This document shows, one piece after another, positions 18,495 to 25,876 of a DNA stretch of 59,427 nt. A program made the translations under genes and the position numbers. Below the pieces are notes generated by a model. The model ran no database searches. It saw nothing but the letters and a program-made list of their open reading frames with translations, and had not been told where the DNA came from. How positions within the stretch are numbered: the stretch's first letter is position 1; each line of letters begins with the position of its first letter. Source of the DNA: Oscillospiraceae bacterium (lineage in GTDB: Bacteria; Bacillota; Clostridia; Oscillospirales; Oscillospiraceae); NCBI GenBank assembly GCA_017461585.1, contig JAFTYM010000010.1:1-59427 (forward strand), given 5' to 3'.

Positions 18495-18750
18495 CATGCG
18501 CGATGGTAAACCATCGCACATGAGAAGGCTGCAGCCTGCTGCAGCGCACCGCAAAGCGGCACGTTTGCAGGCTGATAAGTGCAAAAACCGCCGCACATGT
18601 CGCCGGTTTTTGCGTGATTATACTTTGTTTCACCGTCTGCGGACGGTGAAATTCCGGCGAAGCCTGCGCCGCGCATGTCACCGAAACCTGCACGGTTGAG
18701 TTTTATTCCGCGTTGCGGAATTTGTAGGGGGCGACGTCCTCGACGCCCCG
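18495..18750. repeat. Cluster of intergenic hairpins
   Basis: In about 255 bp there are at least five stems: CGATGG-TAAA-CCATCG, a long imperfect stem around 18525-18572, GCAAAAACCG with its complement near 18581-18612, TTTCACCGTC-TGCG-GACGGTGAAA, and ATTCCGC-GTT-GCGGAAT. It closes with a REP-like hairpin (18724-18750). No gene is credible here; a minus-strand frame that crosses it has no ribosome binding site. Confidence 0.65.
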
Positions 18751-18759
18751 TAATAGCGA

Positions 18760-18788
18760 TTGACGGGCAATAACGATAGTGATATATT
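18760..18788 (+). promoter_or_regulatory. Promoter of the DUF2284 gene
   Basis: TTGACG, 17-nt spacer, TATATT, ending about 40 nt before the start codon. It begins 10 nt after the REP-like hairpin. Confidence 0.7.
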
Positions 18789-18827
18789 TAATTTTATAAA
18801 ACACAACCTGAATCGGAGGTTATAAAA

Positions 18828-19367
18828 ATGCTTAACTACGAAAAACTGTTTGAACTGGCAAAAGAGAGCGGCTTTAATTCCTGGGGCAAGCTGGATGTTT
18901 CCACTCTGGAATTTCTGCCCGAGGTTCGCGATATGTGCGCGGTCAACACCTGCGGCATGTACAACAAGTCCTGGGCATGTCCCCCTGCCTGCGGTGAGCT
19001 GGATGAGATGAAGGCTAAGGTACAGGGCTTTACAGAGGGCGTTATCGTCCAGACTGTAGGTCAGCTTGAGGACAGCCTTGACTGGGAAGGAATTCAGGAG
19101 GCTGCACAGAATCAGGCTGAGAGTTTCCAGAAGATGTGGAAGGTCCTGAAGGAAGAATACCCCAACCTCATGGCGATGGGCACAGGCGCGTGCACAAAGT
19201 GCGCTAAATGTACATACCCCGATGAGCCCTGCCGATTCCCCGATGAGCTTATTTCCTCTATGGAAGCCTGCGGCCTTGTTGTAAGCAACGTCTGCACAGC
19301 AAACGGCGTTCCCTATAACCACGGTAAGGACACCATCTGCTACACAGGTTGCTTCCTTCTTGCATAA
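18828..19367 (+). CDS. DUF2284 Cys-rich metal-binding protein
   Basis: A 179-residue protein of the DUF2284 family. Cys clusters suggest metal or Fe-S binding: CGMYNKSWACPPACG (residues 44-58), then CTKCAKCTYPDEPC. Family members are often near corrinoid or metal-related genes, and the upstream gene here is the RACE-like activator. No reaction is known. It has its own promoter and AGGAGG-like site. Its stop overlaps the start of the next small ORF (TAATG). Confidence 0.8.
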   Translation: MLNYEKLFELAKESGFNSWGKLDVSTLEFLPEVRDMCAVNTCGMYNKSWACPPACGELDEMKAKVQGFTEGVIVQTVGQLEDSLDWEGIQEAAQNQAESFQKMWKVLKEEYPNLMAMGTGACTKCAKCTYPDEPCRFPDELISSMEACGLVVSNVCTANGVPYNHGKDTICYTGCFLLA

Positions 19368-19534
19368 TGGACGAAATCATCGTTTCCGGCTACTGCCGTG
19401 TGCTGGACGGAAACCGCATACTCTGCATTGAGTGTGACGGTGACACCTTTGAGACGGATTGCCTGTATCCAACCTGCGAGTTTGCGGGAAGCTGCAAGCT
19501 TATGGATGCGGCTTTCGAAAAAATGAAAAAGTAG
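19367..19534 (+). CDS. Small Cys-rich protein coupled to DUF2284
   Basis: A 55-residue protein. The ATG overlaps the stop of the DUF2284 gene (TAATG), so translation should be coupled. Six Cys (residues 10, 20, 23, 32, 37 and 43) include a CxxC, which suggests a small metal site. The stop is directly followed by a strong terminator, so the pair forms a complete two-gene unit. I do not recognise the family. A partner or accessory role to the DUF2284 protein is inferred only from the coupling and shared Cys-richness. Confidence 0.7.
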   Translation: MDEIIVSGYCRVLDGNRILCIECDGDTFETDCLYPTCEFAGSCKLMDAAFEKMKK

Positions 19535-19560
19535 CTTCTGTATATAGCTGCAAAATAAGA

Positions 19561-19589
19561 AAAGTTGCACGTTTTCGTGCAACTTTTTT
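19561..19589 (+). terminator. Terminator after the DUF2284 operon
   Basis: An 11-bp perfect stem (AAAGTTGCACG, loop TTTT, complement) runs into a T-tract. Between here and 19754 there is another stem with CCCCC/GGGGG arms (near 19614-19654), but no gene. Confidence 0.9.
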
Positions 19590-19752
19590 GTTTTTTATTG
19601 GTCTTCGAGGTGCCGCCCCCTGCAAAATCGCCGCGTACAATATGCAAGGGGGTTCGGAAACAGTTGGTCGAAAGCATGGAAAGCTGTGACCTAATAAATA
19701 TACCAAAAGAACATTACAACCAACACAGTACCAAGTTATACACAGGGTACAA

Positions 19753-19784
19753 AAAAGAACCCCTTCGTGTGAAAGAGTTCTTGG
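19753..19784 (-). terminator. Terminator of the S24 repressor gene
   Basis: On the minus strand AAGAACTCTTTC-ACAC-GAAGGGGTTCTT is followed by TTTT. It lies 8 nt past the stop codon. Confidence 0.8.
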
Positions 19785-19791
19785 AATTGCT

Positions 19792-20535
19792 TTATATTTT
19801 CGGAAGAGGCGGTTTTGAGTCTAAAAGAACCTTGCCGAAGCAATAGACACAGATACCGCTGCCGCTTGTGATGAAAGAGTCTGCATCTGCTCTGTCGCGG
19901 TTTAAGGAGAAGAGATAGATATTTCCCAAAGAGTCCTCACAGTACTGCTTACATTTCATGTCGCCGTCTACAAAGAAGATGCCGATATCGCCGTCGGTAA
20001 GCTCGTTTGTGCGCTTGACGAAAACACGTGACCCGTCGGCAATAAAGGGCTCCATACTGTCACCCTGAATTCGGACGGCATAGTCCGTGCCCTTCGGAAT
20101 GTCTTCGCTTACGGGCACAAGGATATAATCCTCACCCTCCGCCGGGGAGGCGTAGCCTGCTGCCGCAGGAGTTACGTACTCTTTGATGTAGACGATCTCG
20201 CCTGACTTGGGAGTCATTTCTGTGTGCTCCATGGTGTACAGACCGTCTATAACGCCGTCTGCTATTCGCCGTGAGGCTTCCGACAGGGCTTTGTATTTTT
20301 TAAGCAGACGCATATCAGAGAGCGTGTCTGCCGAAACATTGTCGTTTACAAGATATTCAAGGGAGACGCCGAAAAAGGATGACAGCTTTTGAAGATTTGA
20401 CAGCTTGATATTGTCGCTGCCCTTTTCGTAAAAGCCTACGATGGTCGTGTAGGGGATGCCTGTGCACTTGGCAAGTCCGCCTCTTGTGATGCCGCGCTCC
20501 GCCATCAGATAGTCTAGTTTGTCTGTGATCGCCAT
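19792..20535 (-). CDS. HTH-XRE repressor with S24 self-cleaving domain (LexA/CI type)
   Basis: A 247-residue regulator. The N-terminal XRE helix-turn-helix covers about residues 5-62 (GLAKCTGIPYTTIVGFYEKG). The C-terminal S24 peptidase has Ser160 in QGDSMEPF and Lys196 in MKCKQY, 36 residues apart as in LexA. An Ala-Gly pair at 126-127 (PAAAGY) fits the cleavage site. RecA-stimulated or stress-stimulated autocleavage is therefore plausible. It has a minus promoter at 20567-20595 and a dyad operator candidate at 20550-20567. It is not LexA itself: no CGAACATATGTTCG-type box is seen. It may be a phage-like or host stress repressor. Confidence 0.88.
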   Translation of the reverse strand: MAITDKLDYLMAERGITRGGLAKCTGIPYTTIVGFYEKGSDNIKLSNLQKLSSFFGVSLEYLVNDNVSADTLSDMRLLKKYKALSEASRRIADGVIDGLYTMEHTEMTPKSGEIVYIKEYVTPAAAGYASPAEGEDYILVPVSEDIPKGTDYAVRIQGDSMEPFIADGSRVFVKRTNELTDGDIGIFFVDGDMKCKQYCEDSLGNIYLFSLNRDRADADSFITSGSGICVYCFGKVLLDSKPPLPKI

Positions 20536-20549
20536 GTGTACACCTCCTG

Positions 20550-20567
20550 TGTTCCGTTATACGGACA
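20550..20567. promoter_or_regulatory. Dyad operator candidate in the repressor leader
   Basis: TGTTCCGTTATACGGACA is a near-perfect dyad (TGTxCCGT/ACGGACA). It overlaps the expected transcription start of the S24 repressor, a good position for autorepression. Confidence 0.5.
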
Positions 20568-20595
20568 GTTTACCACATGTCGTAGAAAATGTAAA
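20567..20595 (-). promoter_or_regulatory. Promoter of the S24 repressor
   Basis: On the minus strand TTTACA, 17-nt spacer, TAAACT, about 30 nt upstream of the ATG. Confidence 0.65.
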
Positions 20596-20603
20596 CAAAA
20601 ACA

Positions 20604-20691
20604 TACCCTGCAAAGTAGAAAAATGCCAAAATTCTCTTGACAAGATACTATGCAGGGTATATTATAGCGTCATAGGATACTATGCAGGGTA
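20604..20691. promoter_or_regulatory. Three quasi-palindromic operator boxes
   Basis: Boxes at 20604-20617 (TACCCTGCAAAGTA), 20646-20659 and 20678-20691 (both TACTATGCAGGGTA). All share TAC-N2-TGCA-N2-GTA. Centres are 42 and 32 bp apart, close to whole helical turns. The middle box fills the spacer of the promoter at 20637. The binding protein is unknown; the TGCA-centred shape resembles some PadR-type sites. Confidence 0.7.
20637..20665 (+). promoter_or_regulatory. Near-consensus promoter facing into the GNAT gene's 3' end
   Basis: TTGACA, 17-nt spacer, TATTAT on the plus strand, with an operator box in the spacer. No plus-strand gene follows until far downstream, so it would make RNA antisense to the GNAT gene, or an unannotated short transcript. 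Confidence 0.55.
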
Positions 20692-20695
20692 GAAA

Positions 20696-21196
20696 CTACT
20701 TGAGTATAAGCTGGTAGTTAACAATGTCCATAAGCTTGCCGAACTTCTCGCCGACCTGATAGAGTGTGCCGCCGTAAGTAAAGCCCAGCTTTTCGTGCAT
20801 TTTGAGGCTTGCTTCATTTGAGCCTGTGATAACGGAGACGATGGTGTGTACATCTCCGCGTTTTTTTGCGATGGCGACGGTCTCATGTATCAGCTTTGTG
20901 GCGATGCCGTTGCCCCGATAGTCGGGGTGGACGTAAACGGAAAGCTCAGTAGTCTGGATGTATGCCTCCTTCTCGCGGTAGCCCGACAGGGTAGCGTAGC
21001 CGATGGGCGTGTCATCTGCCAGAGCTGTCAGGGCGAAGTGGTTGCCCACGGAGTGTTCTTCAAACCACTTTTCCCAATCTGCAAGAGATTTGGAGTTTAA
21101 GTCAAAGGTGGCGGTGCCGTTTATGACCTCGTAGTTGTAGATGTCTAAAAGTGCCTGCAGGTCGGATTTTTGGGTGTATCTGATAGTAAGGTTCAT
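20696..21196 (-). CDS. GNAT N-acetyltransferase (phosphinothricin-acetyltransferase-like)
   Basis: A 166-residue GNAT-fold enzyme that moves an acetyl group from acetyl-CoA to an amine. N-terminal NLTIRYTQKSDLQALLDIYN and the CoA-binding loop VHPDYRGNGIATKLIHE (about residues 92-108) are typical, as is GSNEASLKMHEKLGFTYGGT. It resembles the Pat/Bar subfamily, but the natural substrate is unknown. It starts 10 nt after the TRIC gene stop, so the two are likely one transcript. Its stop lies next to the third operator box. Confidence 0.85.
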   Translation of the reverse strand: MNLTIRYTQKSDLQALLDIYNYEVINGTATFDLNSKSLADWEKWFEEHSVGNHFALTALADDTPIGYATLSGYREKEAYIQTTELSVYVHPDYRGNGIATKLIHETVAIAKKRGDVHTIVSVITGSNEASLKMHEKLGFTYGGTLYQVGEKFGKLMDIVNYQLILK

Positions 21197-21206
21197 ATTT
21201 TTCTCC

Positions 21207-21830
21207 TTATGCTTTAGGAAGGCTCCAGCGGAAATGGGCAGCTAAAAAGCGCAGAGCCATAACCGTTACGCTGCCGACTATCATGGCTGCTGCCTGACCG
21301 ATGACGTTCCACAAAAGTGCGCAGAGAACGGCACCGGCGAGGGAAGCGCAGGCGTAGATGTGTTTTACGAATATGTAGGGCACATCGTCAGCAAAAAGGT
21401 CGCGCAGAATTCCGCCGCCCACACCTGTTAAGACGCCAACGAAGATGGCGAGAAAATAGCCTGTGTCATAGGGAACCGAATAAGCTACCTGAACGCCCAC
21501 GACGGTGAAAACACCGAGACCTACGGAGTCCATTATCAGCATGGTCATGTCGTAAATTTTCTGCGTCCTTTTAAGAAGGCTGCGTACCTGAGGGATAAAG
21601 ACGATGATAGATACGACTATGGCGACCACGGCGTAAACGGGATTTTTGAATGTATTTGGAGGAGTATTACCCAGAATAAGATCGCGGATAACACCGCCGC
21701 CTATGGAGACGGTCAGACCGAGGATGCAGACACCGAAGATGTCCATCTTCTTGTTTATGCCAACCATGGCGCCGGATGCGGCAAAGGCGATGGTGCCTAT
21801 TATTTCGAGAATAAATACAAGTGTTTCCAT
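21207..21830 (-). CDS. TRIC/UPF0126 family cation channel
   Basis: A 207-residue membrane protein with about seven helices and an internal repeat. GxxRDLILG (GGGVIRDLILG, residues 45-55) recurs as GGILRDLFADDVP. This repeat is the signature of UPF0126, the bacterial TRIC trimeric cation channels. Length fits the family. It is the promoter-proximal gene of a pair with the GNAT enzyme. Ion preference cannot be told. Confidence 0.88.
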   Translation of the reverse strand: METLVFILEIIGTIAFAASGAMVGINKKMDIFGVCILGLTVSIGGGVIRDLILGNTPPNTFKNPVYAVVAIVVSIIVFIPQVRSLLKRTQKIYDMTMLIMDSVGLGVFTVVGVQVAYSVPYDTGYFLAIFVGVLTGVGGGILRDLFADDVPYIFVKHIYACASLAGAVLCALLWNVIGQAAAMIVGSVTVMALRFLAAHFRWSLPKA

Positions 21831-21848
21831 AATTTAAGACCCCTTTTT

Positions 21849-22123
21849 TAGCCTGAGCAACATAATCCGAACACGTTTTTGAGATGTCAGTTCGCCCCGA
21901 TGCTTCATTATCGCTTTCCCCCGGGAACAAATCCCGTCTGCAAAGCGATGTCTCGCCTCGAAACGAACTGCCAACTCAAAAATCTACGACCTGATAGGGA
22001 CGGATAATTGGGTCAGGCGAAATTGAATGAAGCAGATGGGCTTATCGCCCATCAATGAATGAAATAAAGGCTGAGCCGATCAGACACACTATCAGGCGTG
22101 TTCGGATTATATTGCTCAGGCTA
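21849..22123. mobile_element. 275-bp foldback element with 27-bp terminal inverted repeats
   Basis: TAGCCTGAGCAACATAATCC (continuing to 21875) is matched by its complement at 22097-22123 with one mismatch in 27. Inside are further stems: CAGTTCG/CGAACTG (21888 and 21964), ATCGCTTT/AAAGCGAT (21910 and 21942), GATGGGC/GCCCATC (22035 and 22047) and CCTGA/TCAGG. Both ends are TA. It could be a MITE or a structured RNA; no ORF is credible. Confidence 0.6.
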
Positions 22124-22203
22124 TGGTATTCAGGGTTTATGCGGTTTGTGTCTGTCGTTTAGGATAATGCCTTTGGCGACATGTGTCAAGAGGTGTTGTG
22201 TGG

Positions 22204-22480
22204 GAGATCGGCTTAGCGAACCGTCGGGGACGCCGGTCCCTACAGCGCACCCAACAAAAATCTTGCAATTACCACCGCATAACAAACGATGGGAATGCGG
22301 CGAGTTAAGCGGTGGGAACACCCCACCGCGCCGTGTCTGAGCCGCAGGGGCACATATAGGACACCCCTATGCGCCGTACTTTGCATACTTTCTTAGGCGA
22401 GTAAGAAAGTATGCCTGCGGAGCAAGGACAGATTAGTTGTTTGTGCCAAGATATAACGGGCGACCGCAGGTCGCCCCTAC
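22204..22480 (-). repeat. Composite structured repeat (family B), copy 4 (5' half, minus), with REP hairpins
   Basis: The reverse complement carries the 5' hairpin (22384-22413, 12-bp stem with loop), the GCATAGGGG block, GCGGCTCAGAC, a GGTGGGGTGTTCCCACC hairpin and CTCGCCGC. A REP-like hairpin stands on each side (22222-22246 and 22456-22480). No gene is seen. Confidence 0.7.
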
Positions 22481-22516
22481 GAATTGCCTATTCACTTTTC
22501 GCTATTACGTATAACT

Positions 22517-22549
22517 TCAAAAAAACACCCGTGCAAATGCACAGGTGTT
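22517..22549 (-). terminator. Terminator of the DUF1538-PII operon
   Basis: On the minus strand AACACC-(T)-GTGCA, loop, TGCAC-(G)-GGTGTT is followed by a T-run. It sits 10 nt past the second PII gene. Confidence 0.85.
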
Positions 22550-22558
22550 CTTGAAAAA

Positions 22559-22894
22559 TTATTCTGCTTCCTCGGGAAGGTTTACAGGTGCCTTTACAAG
22601 TCCTGCCGTGTCGGATACGGGCAGGGAGAAGGCAATTCCGTGGGCTTTTTTGTCAAGACCCATTTCGCTGTAAACTGCGTTTAAAATGTCGTCCTTTATA
22701 TCACGGGGAACAACGATCATAACGATCTCTTTTTCGCTGTGCATGGTGATGCCGAAGAAGGATGCGGCGCTCTCGTTTACAACGCCGCGGGCGTTGATGA
22801 TGGTACCGCCTCTCGCGCCTGCTTTACGGGCGACATCCATTACATCCTCGGCGTAGCCGGAGTTAACAACGGTGAAAATTACTTCATAGTCCAT
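22559..22894 (-). CDS. PII-like nitrogen-regulator-fold protein (second of pair)
   Basis: A 111-residue protein with the PII ferredoxin-like fold: DYEVIFTVVNSGYAEDVMD at the start, GARGGTIINARG in the place of the PII GAxGxT loop, and VMIVVPRDIKDDILNAVY. The T-loop residues of classical GlnB are not kept and no uridylylation Tyr is evident. It most likely senses a small ligand and acts on the DUF1538 membrane protein two genes upstream, by analogy with PII-transporter pairs. It is the last gene of the three-gene operon. Confidence 0.8.
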   Translation of the reverse strand: MDYEVIFTVVNSGYAEDVMDVARKAGARGGTIINARGVVNESAASFFGITMHSEKEIVMIVVPRDIKDDILNAVYSEMGLDKKAHGIAFSLPVSDTAGLVKAPVNLPEEAE

Positions 22895-22908
22895 GGTATC
22901 GTCCTTTC

Positions 22909-23268
22909 TTACTGGGGTCTGTTATCGCTGAAAAAGCGGTAGAGATTTACGCCTATAACGCTGGAGAAGGGCACGGCAAAGGCGATGCCGGCGCCGTTTT
23001 TGACGGTTTTAAATCTGTCCTCAAGGGCATGGATAACGCTTTCCACCTTGTCCTCGCGAAGAACGCTTAAGATTACCGCCTTGTGAGGGTTTAAGTCAAG
23101 AAGCTCTATGATCTCAGAGGTTGCCGTTCCGCGACCTGACAGTATCATCTGGAAGTTTACGTCAAACTGGCTGATGACGTCGGCGTAAAACTCGCCCTTC
23201 TGGCGGTCTACAACGGTGAACAGGAGCTTCAGCTTTTTGATGGAGGCTTCGTTTATGCTGTTTGACAT
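22909..23268 (-). CDS. PII-like nitrogen-regulator-fold protein (first of pair)
   Basis: A 119-residue PII-fold protein, diverged from its neighbour: KKLKLLFTVVDRQKGEFYAD, GRGTATSEI in the loop region and AVILSVLREDKVESVIHALE. It lies 12 nt after the DUF1538 gene and 14 nt before the second PII-like gene. Two different PII subunits suggest a heteromeric or two-signal control of the membrane partner. No uridylylation site is seen. Confidence 0.78.
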   Translation of the reverse strand: MSNSINEASIKKLKLLFTVVDRQKGEFYADVISQFDVNFQMILSGRGTATSEIIELLDLNPHKAVILSVLREDKVESVIHALEDRFKTVKNGAGIAFAVPFSSVIGVNLYRFFSDNRPQ

Positions 23269-23280
23269 TTTCTAAACCTC

Positions 23281-24804
23281 CTACATAAAGTTGATGATCT
23301 GCTTGTCATCTGCATCCAGAATACGCTGCATTGCGCGGCGCTCCTTGATGTGGCTTGTGATAATTGCCTTAAAGCCAAGCAGCTGGATCGTTATAAGCGG
23401 AGTCATGGCAACGACGGCGACAACGCCGAATGCGTCTCTCAAAACTGCGTCTGCGCCATTGATCGCAACACATGCGCCAACGGCAAAGGGCAGGATAAAT
23501 CCCGAGGTCATGGGACCTGATGCGACGCCGCCGGAGTCAAAGGCGATGGCGGTGTAGACACGGGGCACGAACAGGGATAAAAGCAGGGAGAGAAAATAGC
23601 CGGGGATGACGTAGTAGACAATGGAAAAATCGAAAACTATACGCAGCATGGCAAGTCCTATAGCGGCGCCGACGCCGATACAGAGACCAAAAATCATGGA
23701 TCTTTTGGTGATAAGACCGCCTGTGACCTCTTCGACCTGTACTGTGAGAACATGGATGGCAGGCTCTGCCAGAACAACAAGAACACCCATGCATACGCCG
23801 AAGATGATAAGGGCGACACTCGGCAGAGCACCCAGCGAGTAGCCCAGCTTATAGCCGATAGGCATGAAGCCCACGTTTACGCCTGTCAAAAACAGGATAA
23901 GACCGATAAAGGTGAAGATAACGCCGATGGCTATCTTTTTCAGCTTTTTGGCTGACAGCTTAAGGAATGTAAACTGGCAGATAAGGAAGAATACGACGAT
24001 AAGTCCAAGTGCGATTGTTACTTCCTTTGCCGTGTGCAGCGCCGTGTGGAGATATGCGTCAAAAATCTCGGACGAAACGGTGTAATCGGGAACTGTATAG
24101 GTCATATCGCCCTTGGAAAAAAGGCCAAGCACCATAACGGCGAGGATAGGGCCTACAGAGCACAGGGCAACAAGACCGAAGCTGTTGTCTTTTGATCTGC
24201 GGTCACCTAAAACATTTGCAACACCGACGCCAAGAGCCATGATAAAGGGTACGGTTATAGGTCCTGTGGTAACGCCGCCGGAGTCAAATGCTACGGGCAG
24301 AAGCTCCGTCTTACCCTGAACGGCTAAGATAAGGGAAGCTGCGAAAAGCAGCATGTAGAATATTGACAGCAGCTCCGAAAGTGTCTTTTTAAAGACGATG
24401 CGCAATACTGCCACAAGCAGGAACAGACCGACGCCGACGCCGACGGTGACGATAAGGGCGGTGCCGTTCATTACCTCAGCGACCTGCTTTGCAAGAACCT
24501 GCAGGTCAGGTTCAGCAACGGTTATGAGAACGCCCAGCACAAAGCAGACGCCCAAAAGCAGCCCCAGTCTTCTCTGTTTTGAAAGACCTGAGCCCACCTG
24601 TGTTCCCATAGGTGTCATGGCAAGGTCTGCGCCAAGGTTAAAGAAACCGATGCCCAGTATGAGCAGTACGGCTCCGACCGTGAAAGTAATAAGTTCGGCT
24701 TTTGAAAAGTCGAACCAGGGGGTAAATGACATTATGTAAACGATTGCCGTGATGGGCAACGCGGATATAAGCGCTTCTTGAATTTTTTCTCGTAATGCTT
24801 TCAA
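23281..24804 (-). CDS. DUF1538 multi-pass membrane protein
   Basis: A 507-residue integral membrane protein with about 12-14 helices in two repeated halves. Each half has an FNLGADLAMTPMGTQVG/GVNVGFMPIGYKLG block, an AEPDLQVLAKQV/AEPAIHVLTVQV block and a FDSGGVTTGPITVPF/FDSGGVASGPMTSGF block. The repeat implies inverted or tandem pseudo-symmetry like a transporter. The start is TTG at 24804, with AAAGGAGG 6 nt upstream; the longer frame starts inside that leader. Its function is unestablished in what I know of the family. The two PII-like genes behind it suggest nitrogen- or energy-controlled transport. Confidence 0.85.
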   Translation of the reverse strand: MKALREKIQEALISALPITAIVYIMSFTPWFDFSKAELITFTVGAVLLILGIGFFNLGADLAMTPMGTQVGSGLSKQRRLGLLLGVCFVLGVLITVAEPDLQVLAKQVAEVMNGTALIVTVGVGVGLFLLVAVLRIVFKKTLSELLSIFYMLLFAASLILAVQGKTELLPVAFDSGGVTTGPITVPFIMALGVGVANVLGDRRSKDNSFGLVALCSVGPILAVMVLGLFSKGDMTYTVPDYTVSSEIFDAYLHTALHTAKEVTIALGLIVVFFLICQFTFLKLSAKKLKKIAIGVIFTFIGLILFLTGVNVGFMPIGYKLGYSLGALPSVALIIFGVCMGVLVVLAEPAIHVLTVQVEEVTGGLITKRSMIFGLCIGVGAAIGLAMLRIVFDFSIVYYVIPGYFLSLLLSLFVPRVYTAIAFDSGGVASGPMTSGFILPFAVGACVAINGADAVLRDAFGVVAVVAMTPLITIQLLGFKAIITSHIKERRAMQRILDADDKQIINFM

Positions 24805-24911
24805 GGAAAGCCTCCTTTCGGTCATATTTAGTCTAGTATACCATAGCTTGAGGTGCGGTGTCATTAAGTTTGTGTGAAGAATTTAGTAGGATAAGGTAGG
24901 AACGAAGGTAT

Positions 24912-24940
24912 GAAAACACCCCGACAGTTTCGTCGGGGTG
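24912..24940 (-). terminator. Terminator of the SHOCT gene
   Basis: CACCCCGAC, 6-nt loop, GTCGGGGTG, then TTTT on the minus strand, 9 nt past the stop. Confidence 0.85.
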
Positions 24941-24948
24941 CGGATGGA

Positions 24949-25647
24949 TCAAAGACCCAATATACTCTTTTTCTTTGCCTCAAACTCTTCGGGGGTGATG
25001 ATGCCCTCATCCATGAGAGCCTTATACTTTCTTATCTCGTCCGCGCCTGAAGGTTTCTGCTGGACAATGGTCTGACCGCCTGAGGACATAGTGCTCTCTC
25101 GCTCTTTGAAAACGTCCATTACAGCCTTGATGTCGAGGTAGACGGACTTGCAGTAGGTGTTTGCCTCCTGATAGGAGAACATGCCGCTGCAGAAGGGGAT
25201 CTTGTTTGTGTCCACCATGTCGTTTAAGTTGCTGCCTGTGATATAGCGGCTTGCGTTCTCAGGTGTTATAAAGACCAGCTGAGCAAACTGTGTGCCGAGG
25301 TTTGCAGGAGTCCATTGGATACGCATGTAGTTTTTGAAGAAATATGTAATATCGCCGTTGGGACCGCCCTTGCCCACAAGCCTGTCTGTATAGAGCTCGA
25401 GTGAGAGGTACTTTGCGTACTGTTTTCTTACGTTGTCGGGAATTATGTAGGTTCTGATAAGATGACTTTCACCTGCAGGGAAGCTTTTCGCCATTTCTCC
25501 GGCGGAAGCATCGTGTGCCTGAGGTTCGGGCATATTTACGTGAGCCGCGGGAGCAGGGGGAGCGGGAGTATTGGGCACGGGAGTGCCGCAGGTGCCACAG
25601 AATTTAAAGCCCTCGCCGAGGGGAGAACCGCACTGTTTGCAGAACAT
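24949..25647 (-). CDS. Zinc-ribbon and SHOCT-domain protein
   Basis: A 232-residue protein. A zinc ribbon opens it (Cys3, Cys6, Cys17, Cys20: MFCKQCG and FCGTCG). A Pro/Ala linker follows, then a globular middle domain that I do not recognise (about residues 60-190), and a C-terminal SHOCT helix pair (RKYKALMDEGIITPEEFEAK). SHOCT is a short oligomerisation domain found in many bacterial proteins of unknown role. It is a single gene with its own terminator. Confidence 0.8.
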   Translation of the reverse strand: MFCKQCGSPLGEGFKFCGTCGTPVPNTPAPPAPAAHVNMPEPQAHDASAGEMAKSFPAGESHLIRTYIIPDNVRKQYAKYLSLELYTDRLVGKGGPNGDITYFFKNYMRIQWTPANLGTQFAQLVFITPENASRYITGSNLNDMVDTNKIPFCSGMFSYQEANTYCKSVYLDIKAVMDVFKERESTMSSGGQTIVQQKPSGADEIRKYKALMDEGIITPEEFEAKKKSILGL

Positions 25648-25725
25648 AGTAAAAACCTCCGTCTATTTATTTACTGAGTTAAATATAGCAGAGTGAAAGT
25701 GTGCGGTCAAGGTGAAAAACATATC

Positions 25726-25795
25726 GTAGGGGTGATTTGAAAATTACGCCGCAATATCACGCGTTGTCGTATGGAACGGATTTATCCGTTCCGTA
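25726..25795. repeat. Two REP-like hairpins
   Basis: TAGGGGTGATTTGAAAATTA near 25727 and TATGGAACGGATTTATCCGT near 25770, members of the dispersed hairpin family. The 229-bp spacer holds no gene. Confidence 0.5.
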
Positions 25796-25835
25796 AAGCC
25801 TTCCTCTTGAGGGGAAGCCATTGACACCTATCTAC

Positions 25836-25866
25836 AAAAAACCGCCCCGACAAAACATCGGGGCGG
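25836..25866 (-). terminator. Terminator of the glutamate symporter gene
   Basis: CCGCCCCGA, loop, TCGGGGCGG, then TTTTTT on the minus strand, ending 11 nt past the stop. Confidence 0.88.
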
Positions 25867-25876
25867 CACATAAATC

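Noticed and set aside
16858-18693. Long minus-strand frames opposite the RACE-like gene
   Set aside because: Antisense by-products of the codon pattern; they cross hairpins and have no start signals.
19792-20535. LexA
   Set aside because: S24 domain is present, but the HTH is XRE-type and no CGAACATATGTTCG-type box is near.
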